The notes under the pieces are model-generated. The model saw only the letters and a program-made list of their open reading frames with translations, was not told the origin of the DNA and made no database searches. The translations under genes were made by a program, and so were the position numbers. A stretch of DNA of 64,000 nucleotides from Steroidobacter sp. (GTDB lineage Bacteria > Pseudomonadota > Gammaproteobacteria > Steroidobacterales > Steroidobacteraceae), in the NCBI GenBank assembly GCA_025929585.1, contig JAICPY010000002.1, positions 1-64,000 on the forward strand, in the 5' to 3' direction. This document shows positions 17,619 through 26,462 of the stretch, one piece after another; positions within the stretch are counted from its first letter, which is position 1; the number at the start of each line of letters is the position of its first letter.

Positions 17619-19298
17619 TCAGGAAGCGTCCTGGCCTCCGATGTGCTCCTTCAGCAGATCGCCCAAGCTGGTGCCGCTCGAGGTTTCGCCCGTGCGATAG
17701 CTCTGGACCGCTTCGGCTTCTTCGTGCATTTCTTTCGCCTTGATCGATAGGGCAATCGTGCGGGTCTTGCGATCGACGTTGGTGAACTTCGCTTCGACCT
17801 CTTCATCGACCTTGAGTATCGTGCGAGCGTCCTCGACGCGATCACGCGACAACTCGGAAGCACGCAGGTGTCCCTCGACGCCGCCACCCAGATCGATGAT
17901 CGCACCCTTGGCATCGACTTCGCGCACTTTGCCGCGCACGATCGTGCCTTTCGGATGCTCTGCAATCCAAGCTGAGAACGGGTCTTTCGCAAGCTGCTTG
18001 ATACCAAGCGAAATGCGCTCGCGTTCCGGATCGATCGACAGGACCATCGCTTCGACGGTTTGGCCCTTCTGGTAATTACGCACTGCTTCTTCGCCAGGCA
18101 CATCCCAGGAGATGTCGGAGAGGTGCACGAGGCCGTCGATGCCGCCGTTCAAGCCGATGAAGATACCGAAATCGGTGATCGACTTGATCTGGCCGCTGAC
18201 TTTATCGCCACGGTTGAAGCTGTCGCCGAAATCTTTCCACGGATTCGCCTGACACTGCTTGATGCCTAACGAGATGCGGCGGCGCTCCTCATCGATGTCG
18301 AGCACCATGACTTCGACTTCCTGACCGATATGCACGACCTTGGAAGGATTGACGTTCTTGTTCGTCCAATCCATTTCGGAGACGTGCACCAAGCCTTCGA
18401 CGCCTTCTTCGATTTCCACGAAGCAGCCGTAATCGGCGATGTTCGTCACCTTGCCGAACAGGCGGGTGCCGGTTGGATAACGGCGCGCAATGTTCTGCCA
18501 AGGATCGTTGCCAAGTTGCTTGATGCCGAGGCTGACGCGTTGACGTTCGCGGTCGAACTTCAAGATACGCACATCGATTTCATCACCGACGGTGACGACT
18601 TCCGAGGGGTGTTTGACCCGCTTCCAGGCCATATCGGTAATGTGCAAGAGGCCGTCGATGCCGCCCAAGTCGACGAACGCACCGTAATCGGTGAGGTTCT
18701 TGACGGTGCCTTTGACGACTGCGCCTTCCTGCAACTTCTCGAGCAACTCACTGCGCTCTGCGCTGTATTCCTGCTCGACTACGGCACGACGAGAGACAAC
18801 GACGTTGTTGCGCTTCTGATCGAGCTTGATGACTTTGAATTCGAGGGTCTTGCCTTCTAGATACGAAGGATCGCGCACCGGACGGACATCTACGAGCGAA
18901 CCTGGAAGGAACGCGCGCACGAAATCGATCTCGACCGTGAAACCGCCTTTGACGCGGCCATTGATCATGCCTTTGACGATTTCCTGTTTTTCGAATGCCT
19001 CTTCGAGCCGCGACCAGGTGCGAGCACGCTTGGCCTTCTCGCGGGACAGGCGGGTTTCACCCGAACCGTCTTCAACGCTATCTAAGGCGACTTCGACGTC
19101 GTCACCGACGCTGATTTCGATCTCGCCACGATCATTCTTGAACTGTTCGACCGGGATAACGGCTTCGCTCTTGAGGCCTGCGTTGACGAGGACCACGTCA
19201 GGTCCGATATCAACGATGCGCCCCATCAGAATGGCACCTGGCTTGATCCTCTGGGACGCCAGGCTTTCCTCGAACATCTGCGCAAAACTTTCGGTCAT
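17619..19298 (-). CDS. rpsA: 30S ribosomal protein S1
   Basis: A 559-residue protein with six S1 RNA-binding repeats, the standard size for proteobacterial S1, which brings mRNA to the 30S subunit. Repeats show the typical [31 protein letters not shown] pattern, seen for example in [19 protein letters not shown] and [20 protein letters not shown]. The ATG at 19298 ([13 protein letters not shown]) matches the family; a longer frame upstream is rejected. A 6-bp hairpin lies 12-27 nt upstream, between the coding start and the rest of the leader. It follows cmk on the same strand with a 199-bp gap that may carry its own promoter. Confidence 0.98.
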   Translation of the reverse strand: MTESFAQMFEESLASQRIKPGAILMGRIVDIGPDVVLVNAGLKSEAVIPVEQFKNDRGEIEISVGDDVEVALDSVEDGSGETRLSREKAKRARTWSRLEEAFEKQEIVKGMINGRVKGGFTVEIDFVRAFLPGSLVDVRPVRDPSYLEGKTLEFKVIKLDQKRNNVVVSRRAVVEQEYSAERSELLEKLQEGAVVKGTVKNLTDYGAFVDLGGIDGLLHITDMAWKRVKHPSEVVTVGDEIDVRILKFDRERQRVSLGIKQLGNDPWQNIARRYPTGTRLFGKVTNIADYGCFVEIEEGVEGLVHVSEMDWTNKNVNPSKVVHIGQEVEVMVLDIDEERRRISLGIKQCQANPWKDFGDSFNRGDKVSGQIKSITDFGIFIGLNGGIDGLVHLSDISWDVPGEEAVRNYQKGQTVEAMVLSIDPERERISLGIKQLAKDPFSAWIAEHPKGTIVRGKVREVDAKGAIIDLGGGVEGHLRASELSRDRVEDARTILKVDEEVEAKFTNVDRKTRTIALSIKAKEMHEEAEAVQSYRTGETSSGTSLGDLLKEHIGGQDAS

Positions 19299-19309
19299 GA
19301 GTACTTCCA

Positions 19310-19325
19310 GGGTCGATTTCGACCC
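19310..19325 (-). promoter_or_regulatory. rpsA leader hairpin
   Basis: GGGTCG-ATTT-CGACCC forms a 6-bp stem directly upstream of the modest GGAAG ribosome binding site of rpsA. S1 genes are commonly autoregulated through structured leaders, so this may take part in S1 feedback; that is inference. Confidence 0.4.
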
Positions 19326-19497
19326 GTATCCCTTGCGGTCATCCCGACACACGAGGGGTTATTGCTTCAAACCGCGCATCCGGCGCGGAGCCTATAAAAA
19401 CGTAACGCTGGGCGAGAGCCATTGGTCCGATCCAAAACGAAGACGCACGGCAAGCCCTGCTAACTACCGCATGCAGCCTGCGGCCTAGCATCTATGA

Positions 19498-20202
19498 TCA
19501 CTTCACCGGGAAACGTGCGGCGGCCAGTTCAAGCACACGTGCAACGACGTCATCGATCGTCATCGAGGTGGAATCCACGATGACAGCGTCGTCGGCAGGC
19601 TTGAGCGGTGCGACCGCGCGACTTGCATCGCGCTGATCGCGCTCGGCGATCTCCAGCGAAAGGGCGGCGAGGTTAGCACTCAGCCCCTTGTCTTTCAACT
19701 GGTTATAACGACGTCTGGCCCTTTCTTCAGGGCTCGCCGTAAGGAAGATCTTGAGCCCAGCGTCGGGAAATATCACCGTCCCCATATCTCGTCCGTCGGC
19801 TACGAGCCCCGTGGAGCGCGCAAAGGCTCTTTGGCGCTGGAGGAGGCCTGCTCGAACCCCCGGCATCACTGCAACGCGGGACGCGCCATTACCCGCCTGC
19901 TCGCTGCGGATTTCGTTACTGACCTCGGTTCCGTCGAGCCAGATGCGCTCGGTGCCGTCTGCCCCTACCCCGAAGCTGGCAGCCAAGGTTTCGGCGACTT
20001 TCGCGTGCGCGGCTTCATCGTCGGCTGGTAGACCCCGCTTCGCGCTCGCCAATGCGACCATACGGTAAAGCGCACCGCTGTCGAGCAGATGCCAACCCAG
20101 ATGGGTGGCGACCTGGCGCGCGATCGTGCCTTTTCCGGAGCCACTCGGACCGTCGATCGTGATTACTGGGAACCGGTCTGTTTTGGAGGCCTGTACGCTC
20201 AT
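19498..20202 (-). CDS. cmk: Cytidylate kinase
   Basis: Phosphorylates CMP and dCMP to the diphosphates. 234 residues, the normal Cmk length. The P-loop is GPSGSGKGTIARQVA near residues 18-32; the CMP-binding region includes LLDSGALYRMVAL and the later VADGRDMGTVIFPDAGLKIFL; the lid contains SPEERARRRYNQL. It lies between aroA and rpsA in the conserved order aroA-cmk-rpsA-ihfB. The ATG at 20202 is the first in frame with the family N terminus. Confidence 0.97.
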   Translation of the reverse strand: MSVQASKTDRFPVITIDGPSGSGKGTIARQVATHLGWHLLDSGALYRMVALASAKRGLPADDEAAHAKVAETLAASFGVGADGTERIWLDGTEVSNEIRSEQAGNGASRVAVMPGVRAGLLQRQRAFARSTGLVADGRDMGTVIFPDAGLKIFLTASPEERARRRYNQLKDKGLSANLAALSLEIAERDQRDASRAVAPLKPADDAVIVDSTSMTIDDVVARVLELAAARFPVK

Positions 20203-20293
20203 GGCTTCGGTCGGAGAGCGGACCCGGAAACACTGCTACGCGGCTTGGCTTTGTCTTTCACGGTCTGCCGTCCGCGCTTCCCGCTCACTTGCC

Positions 20294-21604
20294 TCAGATC
20301 AACTCCACGTTGAGTCCCGCGGCGCGTGCAATGCCAGGGAAGTCGGGGAAAGACGTTGCAACATTCGCGACATCGGCAATGCGAATCGGTGCGGCGGCGC
20401 GAAGACTCGCGATGGCAAAGGACATCGCGATGCGATGATCGCCGTGACTGTCGACATTGCCTCCTGAGAACACGGGTCCGTTCGGCCGACCCTGAATGCG
20501 AATTCCATCGGGCAGCACTTCTGATGTCACGCCCATCGCAGTGAGGCCCTCGGCCATTACGGCAATACGATCGCTCTCTTTCACGCGGAGTTCTTCTGCG
20601 CCCGTAACGAGCGTTTCGCCGTCCGCGCAGGCGGCTGCAATGAACAGTGCGGGGAATTCATCGATGGCCAGCGGCACCAAATGCTCGGGTACATGGATCC
20701 CCTTGAGCTTTGCTGGACGCACTTCGATATCAGCAACCGGTTCTGCGCCGGCTGATCGATGATTCACGACTCGTAGGTTCGCGCCCATCAGCGCGAGAAT
20801 GTCTAACAAGCCTGTGCGCGTCGGATTGATGCCTACACCCTTAATAGTCAAACCGTCGCCTTGCGCAATCGAGCCCGCGATCAAGAAGAATGCCGATGAC
20901 GAGAAATCGCCGGGCACCTCCAACGAACACGCTTCGAGACGCGAGGGCGGCGTCAGCCGCACTTCGCCGTGCGCCGCGGTGACTTCGCAGCCGAAGCTCT
21001 GCAGCATCCGCTCCGTATGATCGCGCGTAATGGCAGGTTCGATCACGGTCGTCGGACCCGCGGCATAAAGGCCGGCTAGCAAGATGGAAGACTTTACCTG
21101 CGCACTCGCAACAGGTAAGTCATATCGAATTCCCGTGAGCTTCGCACCACCCGCAATACGCACCGGCGGCTTTCCCTGCAGCGTCTCGATCTGAGCACCC
21201 ATTTCCCGCAGCGGCTTCGCCACACGCTCCATGGGACGCTTCATCAGCGAGCTGTCACCGATCAATTCGCTATCGAACGACTGACCAGATAGCAGGCCGG
21301 TCATCAGACGCATCGCGGTGCCGGCATTGCCCATATCCAGCGAGCGGTTGGCGCCCTTCAAGCCTTTGAGCCCAACACCATGCACTCGGACCTCGCGCTC
21401 GCCGGTGCGCTCCACACGCACACCGAGTGCCTGCATCGCCTTCATCGTCGATAAGCAATCTTCGCTCTCCAGGAAGCCTCTGACTTCAGTGACACCTTCT
21501 GCGATGCCGCCGAGCATCAACGAGCGGTGTGAGACTGATTTATCTCCGGGCACCCGGACGGCACCGCTGACAGCGGATGCAGGATGGACGAGGTAGTTCG
21601 ACAT
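20294..21604 (-). CDS. aroA: 3-phosphoshikimate 1-carboxyvinyltransferase (EPSP synthase)
   Basis: Joins shikimate-3-phosphate and phosphoenolpyruvate in the chorismate pathway. The 436-residue product from the ATG at 21604 begins MSNYLVHPASAVSGAVRVPG, close to the family start. Active-site motifs are PGDKSVSHRSLMLG near the N terminus, GNAGTAMRLMTG (about residue 90), DHTERMLQSFG and, toward the C terminus, KESDRIAVMAEGL and GDHRIAMSFAIA. Gly at the position after LGNAGTA-type motifs is normal, with no obvious insensitive-type substitution. It follows hisC and precedes cmk on the minus strand. Confidence 0.97.
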   Translation of the reverse strand: MSNYLVHPASAVSGAVRVPGDKSVSHRSLMLGGIAEGVTEVRGFLESEDCLSTMKAMQALGVRVERTGEREVRVHGVGLKGLKGANRSLDMGNAGTAMRLMTGLLSGQSFDSELIGDSSLMKRPMERVAKPLREMGAQIETLQGKPPVRIAGGAKLTGIRYDLPVASAQVKSSILLAGLYAAGPTTVIEPAITRDHTERMLQSFGCEVTAAHGEVRLTPPSRLEACSLEVPGDFSSSAFFLIAGSIAQGDGLTIKGVGINPTRTGLLDILALMGANLRVVNHRSAGAEPVADIEVRPAKLKGIHVPEHLVPLAIDEFPALFIAAACADGETLVTGAEELRVKESDRIAVMAEGLTAMGVTSEVLPDGIRIQGRPNGPVFSGGNVDSHGDHRIAMSFAIASLRAAAPIRIADVANVATSFPDFPGIARAAGLNVELI

Positions 21605-21663
21605 GACAGCCAGATGATTGAACTTAACTTCGGTGAATGATGGATGGAGAGGATTCGACACAA

Positions 21664-22788
21664 TCAGCGCAGCACAAGTGCTTGTTCCAGGGCGGCAAGC
21701 ATACGCTGATTTTGGGCGGGCGTTCCCAACGTGATCCGCAAATGGTTCGGCAAGCCATAGCCACCTACCGGACGCACGATCACGCCTGAACGCAGCATCG
21801 CGTCATAGATTGGCAGAGCCGGACGAGCGCAGTCCACGAGTAGAAAGTTTCCTTGCGTCGGAAAATAGCGAAGCCCCAACTTATCGAGACCGGCTCGTAT
21901 GTAAGCGAGCGCTTCGCGGTTCGCGGCGACGGAGCGCGTCACGTGTTCCTGATCCTTCAATGCCGCCTCGGCGGCACCGAGTGCAATCGTGTTTACGTTG
22001 AAGGCCTGGCGGACGCGATTGAGCGCATCGGCGATGACTGGATGAGACAGCGCGTATCCGACGCGCAAACCGGCTAGCCCATACGCCTTTGAAAAAGTGC
22101 GCGTGACGACAAGATTTGAAAACTCATCCAACCAGCGGCTTGCATCTGGAAACTCAGGATCGTCGGCGTATTCGATGTACGCTTCGTCCACAACGATGAG
22201 CGTCGTCTTCGGCAGGGAGGAAATAAAATCACGCAACGAACCTTCGCGAACAAACGTGCCGGTCGGATTGTTCGGATTCGCGACGAACACCAGTCGAGTG
22301 CGCTCGCTCACGAGCGCAGCCATCGCAGACAAATCATGGCCCAACGGCATGGCATCGGTCTCGCTGAGCGCTTTAGCGACACGCGCTGTCGCGCCGGTTG
22401 CCTGCACGGCGATCGGATACACCGCGAACGCATACTGCGAATACACCGCCTCGGTGGATTGCGTCAGAAATGCTTCAGCCAACATCACGAGAACATCATT
22501 GGAACCATTGCCCAGCGTGATGCAATCCAACGCACAGCTATGTTTCGCCGCGAGCGCACGCTTCAGCGCATACCCATTGCCATCCGGATAGAAGCCAATC
22601 TGCGCAGCCGCGTTCGCAATGGCAGCTCGCGCAAGCGGCCCTGGGCCAAATGGATTCTCGTTCGAAGCGAGCTTGATGCTGCCGGAAATACCGTACTCAC
22701 GCTCGAGCTCCTCAATCGGCTTTCCAGGTACGTAGGGCGCTATGTCACGCACGGGTAGCGCGACAAGCGATTTGGGATCGAAGGGCAT
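21664..22788 (-). CDS. hisC: Histidinol-phosphate aminotransferase
   Basis: PLP aminotransferase of 374 residues converting imidazole-acetol phosphate to histidinol phosphate; copies sited in aromatic operons often also act on phenylpyruvate or hydroxyphenylpyruvate. The start at 22788 (MPFDPKSLVALPV) fits the family. Seen are LASNENPFGPGP, LGNGSNDVLVMLAEAFL, the NPNNPTGTF block, DEAYIEY, and the Schiff-base lysine in TFSKAYGLAGLRVGY. Position between pheA and aroA, rather than in a his operon, suggests at least a partial role in Phe/Tyr synthesis. Confidence 0.94.
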   Translation of the reverse strand: MPFDPKSLVALPVRDIAPYVPGKPIEELEREYGISGSIKLASNENPFGPGPLARAAIANAAAQIGFYPDGNGYALKRALAAKHSCALDCITLGNGSNDVLVMLAEAFLTQSTEAVYSQYAFAVYPIAVQATGATARVAKALSETDAMPLGHDLSAMAALVSERTRLVFVANPNNPTGTFVREGSLRDFISSLPKTTLIVVDEAYIEYADDPEFPDASRWLDEFSNLVVTRTFSKAYGLAGLRVGYALSHPVIADALNRVRQAFNVNTIALGAAEAALKDQEHVTRSVAANREALAYIRAGLDKLGLRYFPTQGNFLLVDCARPALPIYDAMLRSGVIVRPVGGYGLPNHLRITLGTPAQNQRMLAALEQALVLR

Positions 22789-22884
22789 TTCAATGGAGCC
22801 TGTGGCGTGCGTGCGGCGTGCGGGATCGCGCGGGGAATCGCACACCGTGTGTAGCCTGGGAACGCAGCTCGCCGCGCGCCTTCT

Positions 22885-24057
22885 TCACAGCACCGCGCAT
22901 GGGTACGAGCCGAGCACACGAAACAACGAAGATTGCTTCTTCAAATCATCCAGAGCATGTTTGAGCGGAGGTTCGTCTGCATGTCCGAACACATCGATGA
23001 AGAACACGTAGTCCCATTTGCGCCGTCGCGAGGGACGCGACTCAATGCGAGTCATGCTGATGTTATTTCGGGCAAGCGGTTCGAGCAGCCGATGCAACGT
23101 GCCGGGCGATTGAGTATCCCCCGCTGATAACAACAATGTCGTTTTGTCATTGCCGCTGGCAGCGAACAGCTTACGGCCGATCACCAAGAACCGCGTGGTG
23201 TTGTCCTCGGTATCTTCGATCTCCGGAACGATTACATTCAAGCCATAGACCTCTGCTGCAGTCTGACCTGCGATCGCTGCCGTTCCATCCTCGTCCCGAG
23301 CTCGACGCGCAGCCTCCGCATTGCTGCTGACTGCAATGCGCTCGATGCCCGGCAGGTGCTCATCCAACCAGTGCCGGCACTGAGCGAGGGATTGTTGGTG
23401 AGAGCAAATGCGCAGAATGTCCTCCATCCGGCGCATGCGGCCCATCAGATTCTGATGGATACGCAGCTCGATCTCGCCGCAAATTTTAAGCGGTGAAGTG
23501 ATGAACATATCCAATGTGTTGTTCACCGTGCCTTCGGTTGAATTCTCGATCGGCACGACGCCGAAGTCGGCATGTCCTGCCTGCACCTCTTCGAAGACTT
23601 CAGAAATCGCCGCCAACGGCAACGCGCGCACCGAATGACCGAAGTGTTTCAACACAGCTTGCTGTGAGAAAGTGCCTTCGGGACCGAGGAACGCAACCTT
23701 CAGCGGTTCTTGCTGAGCCAGACACGCGGACATGATTTCGCGGAACAAGCGAACAACCTCTTCATTGCGCAACGGCCCATCGTTTCGCTCGACCACCCGC
23801 CGCAATACCTGCGCTTCACGTTCGGGGCGATAGAACTCTGCAGTACTTACTGCACCACCCGTTCCTTCCGGGTTCTTCTTCGACACGCCAACTTGCTGAG
23901 CGAGCTTCGCTCGGTCGTTGAGCAGCTGATGGATACGCTCATCGATGCGATCGATGTCATCGCGAATCGTGGCCAAATCGATTGCAGGACGCGCCGCAGA
24001 TGCTTTGCTCGCGCGTTTGCTCGCTTGCCGCTTCGTCTTCTTTGAACGCGCCGCCAC
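22885..24057 (-). CDS. pheA: Chorismate mutase / prephenate dehydratase (P-protein)
   Basis: Bifunctional phenylalanine pathway enzyme of 390 residues with a GTG start. A basic N-terminal tail (1-25) precedes an AroQ chorismate mutase (about 25-115, with RDDIDRIDERIHQLLNDRA). The dehydratase domain starts at VAFLGPEGTFSQQAVLKHFG (about 121) and includes VPIENSTEGTVNNTLDMF. A C-terminal ACT domain contains the ESRPSRR regulatory motif and would bind phenylalanine. The Lys/Arg/Ala-rich extension is unusual in length and probably disordered. The gene follows serA by 16 bp. Confidence 0.96.
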   Translation of the reverse strand: MAARSKKTKRQASKRASKASAARPAIDLATIRDDIDRIDERIHQLLNDRAKLAQQVGVSKKNPEGTGGAVSTAEFYRPEREAQVLRRVVERNDGPLRNEEVVRLFREIMSACLAQQEPLKVAFLGPEGTFSQQAVLKHFGHSVRALPLAAISEVFEEVQAGHADFGVVPIENSTEGTVNNTLDMFITSPLKICGEIELRIHQNLMGRMRRMEDILRICSHQQSLAQCRHWLDEHLPGIERIAVSSNAEAARRARDEDGTAAIAGQTAAEVYGLNVIVPEIEDTEDNTTRFLVIGRKLFAASGNDKTTLLLSAGDTQSPGTLHRLLEPLARNNISMTRIESRPSRRRKWDYVFFIDVFGHADEPPLKHALDDLKKQSSLFRVLGSYPCAVL

Positions 24058-24073
24058 GGCTCACCCGCCTTCG

Positions 24074-25243
24074 TTAGAGTGCGCGGACTGCAAGTACACC
24101 TTGAATTGAACGTACCGTCTCGATGAGCTCAGGCGACAGTGCACCATCGACATCGATCAGTGTGTACGCAAGCTCGCCGCGAGATTTGTTTAGCAGATCC
24201 GCGATATTCAACTTAGCGCCCGCCAGCGCGGTCGAGATTTGACCGACCATGTTCGGCACGTTCTCGTTCGCGATCGCGAGCCGCGCTGAGCCTGCCGTTC
24301 TAGGCAGAATGGCTTCCGGGAAGTTGACGGAGTTGCGGATCGTGCCGTTCTCGAGGAAGTCGCGCAGAGTGTCCGCGACAATGACCGCACAATTCTCTTC
24401 AGCTTCACCCGTGGAGGCACCGAGGTGCGGCAGCGCAATGACTTTGGGGTGATTCTTGAGCTCGTTGGTTGGGAAGTCGCAGATGTAGGCGCTCAGCTTG
24501 CCCTCATTCAGCGATTCCAAAGCGGCTGCGTCATCGACGATCCCTGCTCTGGAAAAGTTCAGAACGACGCCATTGGGTTTGAGGAGTTTCAAACGAGCCG
24601 CATTCACTAGTTTTCGTGTGGCATCCATCAACGGCACATGCACCGTGACCATGTCACTGCGTGCGAACAAATCATCGAGCGACAATGCTTGCTCTACACC
24701 TGAGGAGAGCTGCCAGGCACGTTGCACGGTAATCTGAGGATCGAAGCCCAGTACACGCATGCCAAGTAAGTGCGCGGCGTTCGCCACCTCGACGCCGATC
24801 GCGCCAAGACCTATTACGCCTAAAGTGCGTTCCGGCAATTCGTAACCAACGAACTTCTTCTTACCTTTCTCTACCGCCTCTTCGATCTCATGATCGCCGC
24901 CCTTGAGGGCGCGCACGTATTCCCAAGCTTGGCAAATGTTGCGAGCGGCGAGGAATAGCCCCGCAATGACCAATTCCTTCACCGCGTTGGCATTCGCACC
25001 CGGCGCATTGAAAACGGGGATGCCGCGCTTGGACATCTTTGCCACGGGAATATTGTTGGTGCCTGCACCCGCGCGCGCGATCGCCTTGACGCTCGCCGGG
25101 ATCTCCATCGAATGCATGTCCGCGGAGCGCAGCAGGACGGCATCAGGATGGCCAATCTCCGAAGCCACTTCATAGCGATCACGCGGCAGCCGTTCCAAAC
25201 CGCGAACGGAGATGTTGTTGAGAGTGAGAATCTTGAAAGACAT
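24074..25243 (-). CDS. serA: D-3-phosphoglycerate dehydrogenase
   Basis: First enzyme of serine synthesis, oxidising 3-phosphoglycerate with NAD. 389 residues: N-terminal substrate domain, a Rossmann domain with GVIGLGAIGVEVANAA, the catalytic arginine in NFSRAGIVDD and histidine in LPHLGASTGEAEEN, then a C-terminal ACT domain (about 315-389) for serine feedback. In the related Pseudomonas order gyrA-serC-pheA this gene is normally elsewhere; here it sits between serC and pheA, so both serine enzymes before serB are adjacent. A G-rich paired-arm element fills the gap upstream toward serC. Confidence 0.95.
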   Translation of the reverse strand: MSFKILTLNNISVRGLERLPRDRYEVASEIGHPDAVLLRSADMHSMEIPASVKAIARAGAGTNNIPVAKMSKRGIPVFNAPGANANAVKELVIAGLFLAARNICQAWEYVRALKGGDHEIEEAVEKGKKKFVGYELPERTLGVIGLGAIGVEVANAAHLLGMRVLGFDPQITVQRAWQLSSGVEQALSLDDLFARSDMVTVHVPLMDATRKLVNAARLKLLKPNGVVLNFSRAGIVDDAAALESLNEGKLSAYICDFPTNELKNHPKVIALPHLGASTGEAEENCAVIVADTLRDFLENGTIRNSVNFPEAILPRTAGSARLAIANENVPNMVGQISTALAGAKLNIADLLNKSRGELAYTLIDVDGALSPELIETVRSIQGVLAVRAL

Positions 25244-25260
25244 AGTGCGGAAGTGTTTAG

Positions 25261-25346
25261 AGGGTAGGGGATAGTAGGAAAGAAGGCATTGAATGAGGGG
25301 CTGCGGGCTTTTCTTGCTACCCCTACCCCCTGATCATTACCCCCTG
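25261..25346. repeat. Paired-arm inverted element A2 (GGGTAGGGG units), overlapping the serC stop
   Basis: The left arm 25261-25287 pairs with the reverse complement of about 25306-25329, both reading GGGTAGGGG(A)TAG followed by an A/G-rich run. The right-side repeat continues through the serC stop codon (25337-25339) into its last codons, which encode Thr-Arg-Gly. It fills the 93-bp gap between serC and serA. Confidence 0.8.
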
Positions 25347-26413
25347 GTTCGCTCGAACTCCTTCATGAAGCTCACGAGCGCGTCCACTCCTTCCATGGGC
25401 ATCGCGTTGTAGAGGCTTGCACGCATACCGCCGACGGAGCGATGCCCGGCCAATGTTACGAGTCCGACGTTCTTCGCTTCTTCGAGAAAAGTCTTATCGA
25501 GCTCGGGCTTGGCGAGCGTGAAAGGCACGTTCATCCTCGAGCGCGCGTCCTTCGCGACCGGGTTGCGATAGAAGGACGATGAGTCGATCGTCGCATAGAG
25601 CTTCGCGGCTTTCGCCTCGTTGAGCTTACCCATGGCTTCGAGACCGCCCTTGCGCTTCAACCATTGAAGCACGAGACCGGCGATATACCACGCGTAGGTC
25701 GGCGGCGTGTTGAGCATCGAGCCATCCTTCGCCATGGCAGCGTAGTCGAGGAAAGAAGGCGTACCTGAGCGCGCATGTCCGAGCAGATCCTCGCGCACGA
25801 TCACCAGCGTCAATCCTGCCGGCCCGATATTCTTCTGCGCGCCTGCGTAGATGATGCCGAACTTCGAGACCTCGATCGGCCGAGAAAGAATGTTCGATGA
25901 CATGTCCGCAACGAGCGGCGCGTTGTTCACTTCAGGCACGAAGTGATACTCGACGCCGCCGATTGTTTCGTTGGGCGTGTAATGCACATAAGCTGCGTTG
26001 TCCGACAGCTTCCAGCTAGACACAGCTGGAATTGACGTGTACGGCTCGCCTGCGTCGGCAGCGACGTTGACCTTCGCATAACGCTTCGCTTCGCCGATCG
26101 CCTTCTTCGACCAGGCGCCGGTGTTCACGATGTCGATCACGCTATCGGCTGTCGTGAGGTTGAGCGGAATACCAGCGAACTGCCCCGTGGCGCCGCCTTG
26201 CAAGAACAGCACTTTGTAGTTGCTTGGCACGCCGAGCAATTCGCGAACATCCGCCTCGGCCTGCTCGGCGATCGATACGAAGGCTTTGCCGCGATGGCTC
26301 ATCTCCATCACCGACATGCCGCTGCCGTGCCAATCGAGCATTTCTTCGCGAGCTTGCTCGAGGACTTCGACAGGGAGCACTGCAGGGCCGGGACTGAAGT
26401 TATAGACGCGCAT
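25337..26413 (-). CDS. serC: Phosphoserine aminotransferase
   Basis: PLP enzyme of 358 residues that forms 3-phosphoserine from 3-phosphohydroxypyruvate, and also acts in pyridoxal phosphate synthesis. The ATG at 26413 gives [20 protein letters not shown], the exact family start. Further blocks are [29 protein letters not shown] and the Schiff-base lysine in [15 protein letters not shown]. It lies 49 bp downstream of gyrA, as in other gammaproteobacteria. Its last codons overlap the G-rich repeat A2. Confidence 0.97.
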   Translation of the reverse strand: MRVYNFSPGPAVLPVEVLEQAREEMLDWHGSGMSVMEMSHRGKAFVSIAEQAEADVRELLGVPSNYKVLFLQGGATGQFAGIPLNLTTADSVIDIVNTGAWSKKAIGEAKRYAKVNVAADAGEPYTSIPAVSSWKLSDNAAYVHYTPNETIGGVEYHFVPEVNNAPLVADMSSNILSRPIEVSKFGIIYAGAQKNIGPAGLTLVIVREDLLGHARSGTPSFLDYAAMAKDGSMLNTPPTYAWYIAGLVLQWLKRKGGLEAMGKLNEAKAAKLYATIDSSSFYRNPVAKDARSRMNVPFTLAKPELDKTFLEEAKNVGLVTLAGHRSVGGMRASLYNAMPMEGVDALVSFMKEFERTRG

Positions 26414-26462
26414 GGATGGAATCAGTATTGGAAATAATGAACGTGATGAAGAGAAATGAAGA

